Source: JBCCXL01 sp039191605 (GTDB lineage: Bacteria > Acidobacteriota > Thermoanaerobaculia > Multivoradales > JAHZIX01). Taken from it: a DNA stretch of 64,000 nucleotides. The stretch's first letter is position 1; every line of letters starts with the position of its first letter. The notes beneath the pieces were generated by a model. The model searched no databases. It was not told where the DNA came from and saw only the letters and a program-made list of their open reading frames with translations. Positions 18,201-26,813 of the stretch are shown in pieces. Made by a program: the position numbers and the translations under genes. Where the stretch lies: the NCBI GenBank assembly GCA_039191605.1, contig JBCCXL010000006.1, positions 124,001 through 188,000 of the forward strand, written 5' to 3'.

Positions 18201-21043
18201 CGCCGCCGCCAATAATCCAGCGCCCTACCGCGGCGCGCCTCGTCTCCCGCCGCGGCGAGGTCCGGCTGCTGCCCTCCCAGGGCCTCCAGCGCCGTCCCCT
18301 GTCGCCGCACCTCCTGCTCGTAGGCCACCCCCAGCTCCCGCGCCATCACCGCCAGCGAGCGCAGATCACCGACGATGTGATGGAGCACCCACAGCAGCAC
18401 GGACTCCCCGCCGGAGCGGCGGTAGAGGCGAATCCGCAGCAGCGGACCGCGCTGCATATCGAAGGGGCGGCGGGCCTCCTGCTGCAGCCGCCATCGCAAA
18501 GCCTCGTCGCTCTCTCCGCCGACCTCCACCCGCTGAAAGACCTCCCCCGCCGTCACCGCCTCCGGCGGCGTCACTCGGCGCACCGGATCCACCGAGGTCG
18601 CCAGCGGGAACGCGCAGCGCAGAGCCGGATGCCGCCGCACCAGCGCCTCCACCGCTCGCTCCAGGGCCGCGGCATCTACCGCGGGGCCGACGCTGGGGAA
18701 ATTCGAAGAATCTGTAGACCCGGCGGAGCGATCGGAGCCAGCTCTCAGGCTCCCCGCCGCCGTCAGGTGGTAGGCCGAGCTCTTCGGGTCCAGGCGGTGA
18801 AGAAACCACAGCGAGCGCTGGGCCGAGGTCATCGCCGCCGCCCCTCGCTCCGCTTCTGGCTGCAGCTCTGGCTCTCGATGCGCCGCCAAGGCCGCCGCCC
18901 CGAGGTCGCTCTCCCCTTCGCCGCTCTGCTCCTCTATCGCCTCTGCAAGCCACGCCGCCACGTCCTTCAGGTTCCAGCCATCCAGCAGCCGACTCAGGGG
19001 TAGCTGTCTCGCCTCCCCTTCCACCGCCGCCGCCAGCTCCATCGCCGTCAGGGAATCCAGGCCCAGGGCGGTGAGGGGCACCGAGGCGTCCACCTGCTGG
19101 GGCGAGATCTCCAGCACCCGCGCCACCTCCCGCCGCAGCCGCTCCTCCGCCGAAGCCTCTTCACCGAGCCCCTCCATCGGCTCCGGCACCGCCCGCCCCT
19201 CGCTGCGGCGCAGGCTGCGCCCCACCACCCACAGCTCTCCCGCCAAGAAGCGGCGGCGAGTCTCCCGGCGGCGGATCTTGCCGCTGGTCGTTTTCGGCAG
19301 GCTGTGGGCTCGAATCAGCACCAGCTCGTCCAGCGGCACCTCGTGCTCCTCCGCCACCACGCGGCGAATGGCCCGACCCAGCGCCTCTGCATCCACCGCC
19401 CCGTGGCGCTCCACCTCCGCCACCAGCACCAGGCACTCACCGCCGTCGTTCTCCACAGAGAAAGCCGCCGCGGCCCCTCGGCGCAGCGCCGCCGTCGCCC
19501 CCTCGACCTCGACCTCGGAGCCCGGCTGAGTGCTCGATGGGGCACTCCACTGAGTACTCTTCTGGGCGCTCGCCTCGATGTCCTGTGGATAGAGATTACG
19601 TCCCCGCAGAATGATCAGCTCCTTGAGGCGGCCGGTGACGTAGAGCTGGCCCTCCTCGAGGAAGCCGAGATCTCCGGTACGCAGATATCCTCCGTCGCCG
19701 TTGGGCGCCAGCCGCGCTCCGAAGACCTCTACGCTGAGTTCCGGCAGCTCCCAATACCCCACCGCGTTGCTGGCGCTACGGAGCCAAATCTCCCCCACCG
19801 CTGCCCGCTGCCGGCGACGCCGGGTCTCGGGATCGACGATCGCCACCTCCACCCCGGCAGGCACCGCTCCGGAGCTCACCAGCGTACGTTCCGAGTCGTC
19901 CGTCGGCGGGGAAACGCTGCCGCGCTGCAGGCTCGCCGCGGAGACCTTCAGGGTCGTAGGCTGCCAATCATCGGGGGTCGCCGAGACCAGCAGAGTCGCC
20001 TCCGCCAGGCCGTAGCAGGGCACGAAGGCCCGACGCGTAAAGCCCCAGCGCCCAAAGCGCCGGGAAAAGGCTTCGAGAGTGCTCGCCCGAATCGGCTCGG
20101 AACCGTTGAAGGCCACTCGCCAATGGGAGAGGTCCACCCCCTCCATCTCCTCGTCAGCAATCTTCTCGGTGCAGAGGTCGTAGGCGAAATTCGGCCCACC
20201 GCTGGTATCCGCGGCGAACTCGCTCACCGCCCGCAGCCAGCGCGCCGGGCGGCGGACGAAGTCCACCGGGCTCATCAGCACCGCCTCGCAGCCGACGTAA
20301 AGCGGCTGCAGTGCGTTCCCGATCAGGCCCATGTCGTGGTAGAGCGGAAGCCAGCCCAACACCCGGGACGTTGACGGCACCTTCCCGGACGGCACCTCCC
20401 CAGACGGCGCTTCTCTAGAAGACGTCTCGCCGGGGGACATCCGAAAGGCGCGGCGGATCAGCTCCTCGTTGTGGAGCAGATTGCCGTGGGTGACGCAAAC
20501 CCCCTTGGGGGTCGAGGTCGACCCGGAGGTGTATTGCAGAAAGGCGAGGGAATCCGCCCCCACCCCCTCCGGCGGCCGCCACTTCGCCGCCCACTCTTCG
20601 GCCTCGCGATCCCCATCCCGTACCCCCGACAACACCGACACCCCGCTCTCTCCCACCAGAGCCCTCAGCCCCTCCGCCTCCTCCCCATCCGCGAGGATCA
20701 GCCTCGGCCCGGCGCTGGCGAGGATCGAGCGAAACCTTTCTCGCCCCCGCCGCCCCCTCGGCGGATAGGTCGGTACCGCCACCAGCCCCGCGCCGAGACA
20801 GGCGAGAAAGCCCACCACGAAGCGAGCTCCGGAACCCAGCGAGAGCAGCACCCGCTCCCCAGGCGCCGCCTGATTTTGCAAGCGCGCCGCCAAACCCTGA
20901 GCCTGTCGCGCCAGGGAGCCAAAGGTCAGACTCTCCTCGACCGTCTCGCCATTCAGCAAGAAGCGGTATGCGCAACGATCGGGGTGTAGCTCAGCTCGAC
21001 TCCGGAGCAAGTCGAACAAAGTACGGCTATCTTCGAGCGGCAT
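12218..21043 (-). CDS. FAAL-initiated NRPS: FAAL-ACP-C-A-T-C-A-T
   Basis: 2941-residue loading and first elongation protein of a lipopeptide assembly line. Residues 1-615 form a fatty acyl-AMP ligase (core LQYTSGSTSTPKG near 168), which would activate a fatty acid and pass it to the ACP at about 630-710 (GLDSLTAM, Ser near 666). The first C domain has HHIVGDL near 890, so the usual Gly of HHxxxDG is Leu. Its A domain (A3 motif near 1400) reads D-I-L-Q-F-G-L-V-W at the nine code positions, close to the glycine code DILQLGLIW. The second A domain reads D-A-W-F-L-G-H-V-V, one change from the leucine code DAWFLGNVV. Carrier domains show DSGGHSL near 1745 and ALGGHSL near 2840. No TE or epimerization domain is present. 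The stop overlaps the next NRPS start by 4 bp, so translation is probably coupled. The start at 21043 has only a weak ribosome site. Predicted product segment: fatty acyl-Gly-Leu. Confidence 0.95.
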   Translation of the reverse strand: MPLEDSRTLFDLLRSRAELHPDRCAYRFLLNGETVEESLTFGSLARQAQGLAARLQNQAAPGERVLLSLGSGARFVVGFLACLGAGLVAVPTYPPRGRRGRERFRSILASAGPRLILADGEEAEGLRALVGESGVSVLSGVRDGDREAEEWAAKWRPPEGVGADSLAFLQYTSGSTSTPKGVCVTHGNLLHNEELIRRAFRMSPGETSSREAPSGEVPSGKVPSTSRVLGWLPLYHDMGLIGNALQPLYVGCEAVLMSPVDFVRRPARWLRAVSEFAADTSGGPNFAYDLCTEKIADEEMEGVDLSHWRVAFNGSEPIRASTLEAFSRRFGRWGFTRRAFVPCYGLAEATLLVSATPDDWQPTTLKVSAASLQRGSVSPPTDDSERTLVSSGAVPAGVEVAIVDPETRRRRQRAAVGEIWLRSASNAVGYWELPELSVEVFGARLAPNGDGGYLRTGDLGFLEEGQLYVTGRLKELIILRGRNLYPQDIEASAQKSTQWSAPSSTQPGSEVEVEGATAALRRGAAAAFSVENDGGECLVLVAEVERHGAVDAEALGRAIRRVVAEEHEVPLDELVLIRAHSLPKTTSGKIRRRETRRRFLAGELWVVGRSLRRSEGRAVPEPMEGLGEEASAEERLRREVARVLEISPQQVDASVPLTALGLDSLTAMELAAAVEGEARQLPLSRLLDGWNLKDVAAWLAEAIEEQSGEGESDLGAAALAAHREPELQPEAERGAAAMTSAQRSLWFLHRLDPKSSAYHLTAAGSLRAGSDRSAGSTDSSNFPSVGPAVDAAALERAVEALVRRHPALRCAFPLATSVDPVRRVTPPEAVTAGEVFQRVEVGGESDEALRWRLQQEARRPFDMQRGPLLRIRLYRRSGGESVLLWVLHHIVGDLRSLAVMARELGVAYEQEVRRQGTALEALGGQQPDLAAAGDEARRGRALDYWRRRLTTPLPVLRLPSEGARPRRGGRLRRRLGGALKEAFLERAAATGATPFVAFLSLYGTWLLRLTDSEEVMVGVPSAGRDLPALREAVDYLVRPLPLRLQGRRQAPWEETLERWRREVLDALDHRELDLVALARELGGDRHEAPLFQTFFAYQAPPPGAPRGLAAVAAGEGEEALEMGPLKLRSWDLPPADPRFDLALDVVPTPAGAAVLALEFDAGQLEAVTVERFLRQLESLARAVVEDPRRSLGSLPLLGRGERHQLLTAWNDTAASAVNSWGRGGFEPVHHKIFARAAMHPLRPAVVAAEGSGLSFAESSGLTYGELARQARALARGLSRQRLGAETPVALRLEPGPHLFVVLLGILESGLSFLPLDSRLPPARAALMMADAGVPLLIVDDGGDAAVEELKGAWGERPGPWPRVLSWGKLVSAEGAETDPEIEAPQSETLAPQRLAYLLYTSGSTGRPKGVAIPHGALANFLQSMARRPGVGAEDVVLAHTSLSFDISLLEVLLPLTVGARVAWVDSATAADGQRLSAALAAASVTVMQATPSSWRMLLFAGWKAPSGLRIFSGGEPLDPALAERLTAEASELWNLYGPTETTVWSTVAPLDKDIGDAAQITLGRPIDNTRVEIVDRCGAAVALGARGEITLGGSGLARGYMGLPARTAERFRPDPRTAGGRRYWTGDRGRWSADGRLRFEGRIDHQVKVRGHRLELGEIETALTSAREIDQAAVLLRTDVAAEPTLVAYLRASASTRREATAAARWAVFDRLPAPAHPGLYVLLDEMPLTASGKVDRHRLPAPGAGTETAEPTAETTPVAALTAEVWREVLGSPPRRGAGFFDSGGHSLAAARMASRLSEALAVEVPVRILFEAPTVEALARRLESLRQQGAGPDLDLEDFFPLTATSGAAGDEISPVSPGQEELWRRQLLHPSSPAFNLPMTLELSGALQPRALAAALHGLEERHDLLRACFADHDGRPRWTLAEPRPLPAVDLSALDSEAAAEARRLAVREARRPFEVRGQAPLWRTVLVRLTPERHQLLLCAHHMVADGPSAAILLRDWAQLYQRYQLQRRGEGRDEAGIAAAPALDWAAVAAWQRVLVDGQGDEWVAEIRGRLGKAQTAALNQRLPHDRPVGEGEASGILRRRLPPNFVAAMESLGRRHQVSPLMICLAALAVLLARYGGNASVAVMTPVGQRDREELEGVLGYLVNLLPAHLELRWDRPVEELLAAARTTILDLWDCRWLPPSSLGSASAGPAITLAEERWPAPLRLDDLEILATARETATAKADLDWTLHHRGSSSAQRWEISLAFRRARFDTTTAERLLRQWIQLTQQIVADPGRPTGELSPWSCAQRHQCWVEWNAGRRVDSAPPRRGVLAEIHHWAQLHPQTLALSWDQAPGEEPDRRAAGTLTYGELVRRAGSIARSLERRGVGAEHRVAVVMESSSELILTWMAVMAAGAAYVAIDPAQPRGRIASILESSGTRWLVTDGTLAAALSLEQDFPVPPDLEVLTPQQLESDAGSCAVGPSSVQDDSAGIGFRDTGAPTAEALAYVIFTSGSSGRPKGVGVSHRGLWNLVRWHRRRYPLGPGHRATQLAGLGFDASVWEVWPCLAAGGCLHLGPTQVRTSPEQLARWLVERRIALTFVPTPMAEELMGAAGEGLRDGSLSFVLTGGDRLHGAPPEGFGVTVVNHYGPTENAVVATAGVVYRDSARHRPPSIGSPIQGVEALVCGVDGRPLGPGAVGELCIAGESLARGYLDSPAATAGVFRPHPLAVGERIYHSGDAVRWDAAGELHFLERLDDQVQLRGARIELGEVEAALSSHPGVQRTAVRLIGEGASSFLVGYAVAVPAVESSEQELRDWLSQRLPRAMVPTRILFLHSLPLTSNGKIDRRRLPVPQPRSEPVAPRSDLEVALLAMWEELLEPEQPLGVLDDFFALGGHSLQVTRLLARVRDTFGAEVTPARFVASPTVAALSVAVAEGLMAALSAEELNAALTEIDES

Positions 21044-21331
21044 TCATCGCAACCCATGCAAGAGCTTCAAACTCACCTACCCGCCGAAGAGATCGCCAAA
21101 GCGACCTTTTCGAAAGCATCAGGCATCCGATCCACGAGAACTCGGGAACCTGCGTAAGAGGAGTAGTTGATAGGTGGTAATGGAAAGGAAGTGCAATATC
21201 AAATCTACTTAAGACTACAATTTACTTGAACCTAACTCAAGCGAGCTCAGTTTTTATGAAGAACAAATCATACCGTTCTCGCAAAGCGCTGCCCTCATTC
21301 CTAGAACTCGCTCCCCCACCCGGAGGCCCCG
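21044..21331. promoter_or_regulatory. Divergent intergenic region between NRPS and RHS genes
   Basis: 288 bases between two divergent genes, visibly more AT-rich than either flank (especially 21170-21260). It must hold the promoters for the FAAL-NRPS operon (leftward) and the RHS gene (rightward). I could not fix a convincing -35/-10 pair for either. A GGAGG ribosome site lies five bases before the RHS ATG. No gene is visible here. Confidence 0.5.
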
Positions 21332-24300
21332 ATGTCCAGCAGGAATCTCTCTTCCCTATCCTGCCTTCTTCGCCAGCACCTTTGCCTTTCGCTCCTGGTG
21401 CTCAGCCTCCTCTGCATCCTGCCAACGAAATCAGCCTTAGCCTCCACAGCCACAGGCACCGCCTGCACCGGCTCGGTCTCCTGGGCTCCTGACGCCCCCG
21501 GCCCCAACCGCGGCGCCAACTGCGCGTCTCTCTTCCGCTGCTATCCGCCGGTCGTAGGGCAGCCCCAATGGACCGTCGCCGCCGACTGCGATCCCTCCGC
21601 CGGCCCCTGCGGCATCACCGTGGAGCTGCCGGTGGAGCTACCGGGCAATCACCAAAATGACCCGTCAACGGTGGGATTCGGCTATTCCTTCGCCCAGTTG
21701 CGGGTGGAAAACGGTAGCGGCGCCCTGGCGGGCTCCTGCGGCAACGCCGGACAGGCGGTCACCGCAAGCCAGGGCACCCTCTCCTGGGGCCTGACGGCGA
21801 GCTGCGGAGACGCCGCCGGGCGCTTCGAGGTGAGGGTCGAGACCTGCCCCTGCCCCTTCGTCCCCTGCCCTCTGTGCCCAGAAGCAGAGACCGTGATGGT
21901 GGACCTGGAGGACTCCGGCCTGTGCCCAGAACCGCCGAAGGAGGAATGCCCCGGAGGAGCGGGGGATTGCCGCTCCTGCCTCTCTATCGGCGGCGCCGGA
22001 GCCCCGGCGGGAGGCGGTGGAGGAGGCTTTTCCGGCAGCCCCGGAGCCCCCACCGGTCCCGGCGCCCGGCTAGCCTACAAAGCCGGCGGCGCCGGCCACG
22101 GCAGCTGGCCCGGAAGCGACGCCTGGCGCTCGGTGCTGGGCACAGGCTGGTCCCACGACTACGCCCAGCGGGTGATTCCCGGTGGCGACACCGGCCGAGT
22201 CTGGCTCATCACCCCTTGGGCTACCTATCGCCTGTTCAGCGGCCTCTCGGGAGACGTCTACACCGCCGTCTCCCCCAGCGACGAATACCGCACCCTGCGC
22301 CGCACCTCCGGTGAGCGCTCGGGCCAGAGCCCCAGCTTGCAGGGCGCCGGCTGGACCCTCACCGACCTCGACGGCACCGTCACCACCTTCGACGCCGCCG
22401 GTCGCTGGACCAGCGCCGCGGATCGCTTCGGTAACGCCAAGACCGCCACCTACGGCGCCAATGGAGAGCTGGAGCGAGTGGACTTCCCCGACGGCCGCCA
22501 CGAGCTCTTCACCTACGAGCCCGGCGACAGCCTCAGTGGAAACACTGGCAAGCTCGCCACCATCACCGAAGTCGGCGTCGACGGCACCACCTCCCGCACC
22601 TGGACCTACACCTGGGTGGACGGCGATCTCGTCGCCATCGACCTCCCCGACGGCCGCGCCTACGACTTCACCTACGGCGACCCGCTGCACCCCGGCTACC
22701 TCACCCGAGTCGAGCTGGTGGGTATCGACGGCGGACGGCGGGTGGAGGCCGCCTGGGCCTACGACGCCCGCGGCAACGTGATCGACCTCTGGCGCGGCGA
22801 CGCCAGCTCTACCGGCCCCAGCGCCGTCGATCGCTGGCAGCTGAGCTTCGACTCTCCCGCCCTGCCGGAAGTCACCACCGTCACGGATCCCCTCGGCGAC
22901 ATCGCCACCTACAGCTTCGGCCGCGACTCCGTCAGCACCAAGCCGCGCCTCGAGAGCCTCTCCGGATCCTGCGCCACCTGCGGCCTCGATCCCAACGCCC
23001 AGCTCTCCTACGACGACCCCGATCACCCCCTGCGGCCGACCCGAGAGCTCGACGGTCGCGGCGTCGCCACGGTCTACGAATACACCGCCGACGGCCAGCT
23101 GGAAAGCCACACCGAAGCCGACGGCACGGCCCTACAGCGCACCACCACCTGGACCTATAGCGGCGACTACCCCGCCCTCGTCACCGGACTCCAGCAGCCC
23201 TCCACCTCCGGCAGCCCCGGTGGCCGCGAAACCACCTGGAGCTACAACGCCAGCGGCGCCCTCGTCGCCCGGCGCATTCAGGGAGCCGAGGCCACCGGCG
23301 CCTTCGACCTCACCACGATCTACACCCCCACCCCCGAAGGCATGAGCGCCGTCATCGACCCTCCCGGCTACGGCAGCGACGACCAAAGCCTCACCGTCTA
23401 CGACCCCGCCCGCGGCGGCCTGCTCCCCGCCACCCGCACCGATCCCCTCATCGGCACCACCACCTTCGCCTACGACCCCTTCAACCGCCGCACCGCCACC
23501 ACCGACGTCAACGGCGTCACCTCCGCCGTGGCCTACGACCTCGGCGACCGCATGACCTTCTCTACCCAAGAAGGCGCCACCGCCGCCGAGGATCTGATCA
23601 CCGAACACCGCTACGACGAATTCGGCCAGCTCCACCAAACCCTCCTGCCCCGAGGCAACGTCATCGAGTACGCCTACGACAGCGCCGGCCGGCTGATCCA
23701 CGTCGAGCGCAAGGCCGGTGCCGCCACCCCCGGCGAGAGAGTCGCCTACACCCTCGACGCCGTCGGCAACCGAACCCGAGAAGAGCATCAGCGCTGGGAC
23801 GCCGACACCGGCACCTGGGAAGCCCGCTCCTGGACCGACACTGTGTGGCAGAGCCGCTGCCATCGCGAATCCGTTCACCACGCCGACGGCAGCTGCACCG
23901 CCTACGCCTACGATTGCGAGGGGCAGCTAGAGAAGATCTGGGACGCCAACCACTGCGTCCCCGCCGGCTCCCGCGTTGATCCTTCCGCCGCTGATCCTTC
24001 TGCCGCTGGCCTTTCCGCCGCAGGGTCCGGCCCGCCCACCACCGAATACACCTACGACGACCTCGACCGCCTCACCGCCGTCACCCAGCCTTGGGGCGGC
24101 GCCGGAAGCGGCTTCAGCACCACCCGCTACACCTACGACGTCCAGGACCACCTCGCCAGCGTCACCGACGCTGAGGGCAACGTCACCACGTACACCACCA
24201 GCGACCGCGACCTCCTGACCCGCGAAGAGAGCCCCGTCTCCGGCACCACCACCCACGCCTACAACGAGCACGGCGAGCTCCTCACCTCCACCGACGCCCG

Positions 24301-26386
24301 AGGCGTGCGCACCGACCGAATCGTCGACGCCCTCGATCGAGTCACCGAGATCAGCTACACCCTCCCCGACCCCTCCGACCTCCCCGACCCCGCTCCCCTC
24401 ACCACCACCTTCGTCTACGACGACCCCGCCGTCCCCTTCTCCCAGGGCCGCCTCACCGCCATCCACCGCCCCGGCATTCCCGTCCAATACGCCTACGACC
24501 GCTTCGGCCGACTCACCCAGGACGGCGACCTCACCTACACCTACGACCTCAACGGCAACCGCCGCACGATCACTTATCCAGAGATCAGCTCTCCGACGCT
24601 CAGCGAGCTGGATACCGCCGACCTGGAGACCAGCGACTCAGGCGTCAGCTATTCTGGCCCCATGACCGCCGTCTACACCTTCGATCACGCCGACCGCCAC
24701 CTCAGCCTCCTGCTCCAGCGCCCCGGCCAGCCCGACCAGCCCATCGCCTCCGGCGCCCGCTACGAGCCCTCCGGCCCCCTCACCCACCTCGAGCTCGGCA
24801 ACGGCCTGACCGAAACCCGCACCTACACCCCCCGCTACTCCCCCGAGAGCATCCGAGTCTCCCCAGCCTCTACCGAAGGCACCGACCTCTTCCACTGGAC
24901 CTACACCACCGACGCCCTCGGCAACCCCCTCACCATCACCGACCAGCTCGACCCCGCCAACCACAAGACCTACACCTACCAGCCCTACCAATACTTCCTC
25001 ACCCTCGGCAACGGCCCCTGGGGCGACCTCTCCTGGACCTACGACTCCATCGGCAACCGACTCACCGAAACCCGAGACGGCGCCACCGACACCTACGCCT
25101 ACCTCCCCAACCCCACCGGCGGTCACACCGCCATCCTCCACACCATCACCCCCGCCGCCGGCGGCCTCCGCACCTACACCTACGGCCCCGCCGGCCACCT
25201 CGAAGCCGTCGACCTCCCCGCCAACCCCATCGACTTCCAAAACGACGCCGCCGGTCGCCTCACCCGGATCGAGCGCCCGGCGGGCGATGTCTCTAGCGAC
25301 TTCCGTTACGACGGTCGTAGCTTCTTGACCTCCATCGCTGCAGACTCTCTCAGTGAGATTTTCGCCGACTGCTTTGAAGCCGGCGACGGCTCCTGCTGGA
25401 CCCGCTCCACCGGCTCCGACATTGGCGCCGGCACAGCCGACTGCTCCATCGAGCCCTCCCTAGCTAGCGTCTACAGCTCCGAGGGCGTCCTCCACGCCAT
25501 CACACACTTCACCGGCTCCGCCGAAGACAACACTCGCTACTATTTCTACTTCGCCGACAGGCCCGTAGCACAGCTAGATGTACCGCTGAGCGGAGTGGCC
25601 ATCACCACCTCGCTGAGTGTCGATCATCTGAGCACACCAATCCTGGCAGCCGACGCGACCGGAGCCGTGTTCTGGCAAGGAGGTTTCGAACCGTTTGGGG
25701 CGGACCATTCTGGGGCGAGCGTGGCCGGGGTAGCTCTGCGCTTCCCTGGACAATGGCGTGATGAGATGTGGCGGGAGGCTAGCGAAGGTGGACGAATTGC
25801 TTATAACGTTCACCGTTGGTATCAGCCAGGTACAGGGCAGTACACTAAGAGCGATCCTTTGGGCCGCAACGGTGACCTCCATCCGTACATCTACGCGGCG
25901 GCGAATCCGCTGCATTACTTGGACCCACTGGGGGAGAAGTCAAGAACGTGCTGTGCACCGATCGCTAGCGGAGCCCTGAGAGCTTTCAAGCACTGTTTCA
26001 TCCAAGTACAGAACGATACGACCGGTGAGGACACGGTGTATTCCCTACACGGGATGGGAGGCCGCTGGCGCTCCTGGGGCGGGCCGTTGGGTTGTACCTT
26101 CACCAATGACAGCTTCGACGAAGATGCCATTGGTGTGCCTTCTACGGAGTGCGGTGATTGGAACCAGAGCTGCGATGTAGATGCCTGCGTGGCGGAACAA
26201 TTCCGTCAGTATCCACAGGCCAGCACCTATCGACTCCTTGGCCCCAATAGCAATACCTTCGCGGGCACGGTGACGCGAGCCTGCGGCTTAACCCCACCAA
26301 GTGTTGCCGGCACAGGCCGGACGCCTGGCTGGAACGACTCTCCCGCTCCGGCGGCGGCAGGCAAGACCTGTCCGGATCGACGTTAG
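21332..26386 (+). CDS. Secreted RHS/YD-repeat protein with Cys-rich C-terminal tip
   Basis: 1684 residues with a signal peptide (hydrophobic stretch 14-33, likely cleavage after SALAS). A Cys-rich N-terminal region with a Gly/Pro linker is followed by a region resembling the RHS entry domain (GTGWSHDYAQR). Many YD-type repeats (YDxxGR, YTYDxxGN) then run to about residue 1500, ending in the RHS-associated core (RFPGQWRDE, YNVHRWYQPGTGQYTKSDPLG, YIYAAANPLHYLDPLG). In RHS proteins this core precedes a swappable tip. Here the tip is about 150 residues, rich in Cys, with KHCFIQV and YRLLGPNSNTF; I do not recognise a named toxin family, and a papain-like permuted hydrolase is only a guess. Base composition drops near 25300-25600, where the tip region begins, consistent with tip exchange. 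No PAAR, VgrG or T6SS gene is nearby and the protein has its own Sec signal. GGAGG precedes the ATG. Confidence 0.9.
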   Translation: MSSRNLSSLSCLLRQHLCLSLLVLSLLCILPTKSALASTATGTACTGSVSWAPDAPGPNRGANCASLFRCYPPVVGQPQWTVAADCDPSAGPCGITVELPVELPGNHQNDPSTVGFGYSFAQLRVENGSGALAGSCGNAGQAVTASQGTLSWGLTASCGDAAGRFEVRVETCPCPFVPCPLCPEAETVMVDLEDSGLCPEPPKEECPGGAGDCRSCLSIGGAGAPAGGGGGGFSGSPGAPTGPGARLAYKAGGAGHGSWPGSDAWRSVLGTGWSHDYAQRVIPGGDTGRVWLITPWATYRLFSGLSGDVYTAVSPSDEYRTLRRTSGERSGQSPSLQGAGWTLTDLDGTVTTFDAAGRWTSAADRFGNAKTATYGANGELERVDFPDGRHELFTYEPGDSLSGNTGKLATITEVGVDGTTSRTWTYTWVDGDLVAIDLPDGRAYDFTYGDPLHPGYLTRVELVGIDGGRRVEAAWAYDARGNVIDLWRGDASSTGPSAVDRWQLSFDSPALPEVTTVTDPLGDIATYSFGRDSVSTKPRLESLSGSCATCGLDPNAQLSYDDPDHPLRPTRELDGRGVATVYEYTADGQLESHTEADGTALQRTTTWTYSGDYPALVTGLQQPSTSGSPGGRETTWSYNASGALVARRIQGAEATGAFDLTTIYTPTPEGMSAVIDPPGYGSDDQSLTVYDPARGGLLPATRTDPLIGTTTFAYDPFNRRTATTDVNGVTSAVAYDLGDRMTFSTQEGATAAEDLITEHRYDEFGQLHQTLLPRGNVIEYAYDSAGRLIHVERKAGAATPGERVAYTLDAVGNRTREEHQRWDADTGTWEARSWTDTVWQSRCHRESVHHADGSCTAYAYDCEGQLEKIWDANHCVPAGSRVDPSAADPSAAGLSAAGSGPPTTEYTYDDLDRLTAVTQPWGGAGSGFSTTRYTYDVQDHLASVTDAEGNVTTYTTSDRDLLTREESPVSGTTTHAYNEHGELLTSTDARGVRTDRIVDALDRVTEISYTLPDPSDLPDPAPLTTTFVYDDPAVPFSQGRLTAIHRPGIPVQYAYDRFGRLTQDGDLTYTYDLNGNRRTITYPEISSPTLSELDTADLETSDSGVSYSGPMTAVYTFDHADRHLSLLLQRPGQPDQPIASGARYEPSGPLTHLELGNGLTETRTYTPRYSPESIRVSPASTEGTDLFHWTYTTDALGNPLTITDQLDPANHKTYTYQPYQYFLTLGNGPWGDLSWTYDSIGNRLTETRDGATDTYAYLPNPTGGHTAILHTITPAAGGLRTYTYGPAGHLEAVDLPANPIDFQNDAAGRLTRIERPAGDVSSDFRYDGRSFLTSIAADSLSEIFADCFEAGDGSCWTRSTGSDIGAGTADCSIEPSLASVYSSEGVLHAITHFTGSAEDNTRYYFYFADRPVAQLDVPLSGVAITTSLSVDHLSTPILAADATGAVFWQGGFEPFGADHSGASVAGVALRFPGQWRDEMWREASEGGRIAYNVHRWYQPGTGQYTKSDPLGRNGDLHPYIYAAANPLHYLDPLGEKSRTCCAPIASGALRAFKHCFIQVQNDTTGEDTVYSLHGMGGRWRSWGGPLGCTFTNDSFDEDAIGVPSTECGDWNQSCDVDACVAEQFRQYPQASTYRLLGPNSNTFAGTVTRACGLTPPSVAGTGRTPGWNDSPAPAAAGKTCPDRR

Positions 26387-26403
26387 AGTGCTAGCGAGGC
26401 ACT

Positions 26404-26808
26404 ATGACTATGGAATTCAATAAGTTGGCCTGGCGCCGTATAGGCGGCGCTTTTCTTGCCAGCGCACTATTGCTTGGAGCAGGGTGCTGGCACCAAACCC
26501 GATGGCTGGGAGCTGATGAATTCGTGGCTCAGCTTCAGTGCGGTATGTCTGAGGAGGCCATCGGCCAGGTGGTGAGCGAATATCGTGATCTACAGCTTCA
26601 CGCGCCGGAAAATGGCAGCAACAAATGGGCGCTGATTGCGGTGAAAGGAAACACCAGAATCAGAATGGGGCTCGATTCTGAGGGACTACATCGTTATCGC
26701 ATTTCTTGGGTCGATACGGTCAAGCACGTGACCCTCCTGCCGGAGGTGGACCTCTGTGGCGGACCCTCCGACGAAGCGGTCTCTCCCCGAGAGCCGTCAC
26801 CCCGCTGA
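26404..26808 (+). CDS. Small lipoprotein downstream of RHS gene
   Basis: 134 residues with a lipoprotein signal (hydrophobic run then LLLGAGC, Cys near 27), so probably membrane anchored. It begins 17 bases after the RHS stop and is likely cotranscribed, which makes it an immunity-protein candidate by position only. The mature part (EFVAQLQCGMSEEAI ... VKHVTLLPEVDLCGG) resembles, in order of motifs and Cys spacing, the exported protein at 31772-32353, so the two look like distant paralogues. The CGMSEEAI segment recalls the SmpA/OmlA (BamE-like) fold, but I cannot prove that. An IS element sits six bases past the stop. Confidence 0.75.
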   Translation: MTMEFNKLAWRRIGGAFLASALLLGAGCWHQTRWLGADEFVAQLQCGMSEEAIGQVVSEYRDLQLHAPENGSNKWALIAVKGNTRIRMGLDSEGLHRYRISWVDTVKHVTLLPEVDLCGGPSDEAVSPREPSPR

Positions 26809-26813
26809 GTCGA

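Noticed and set aside
22070..23110. Long minus-strand frame inside the RHS gene
   Set aside because: Gly/Val/Ala-rich antisense shadow of the YD-repeat codons.
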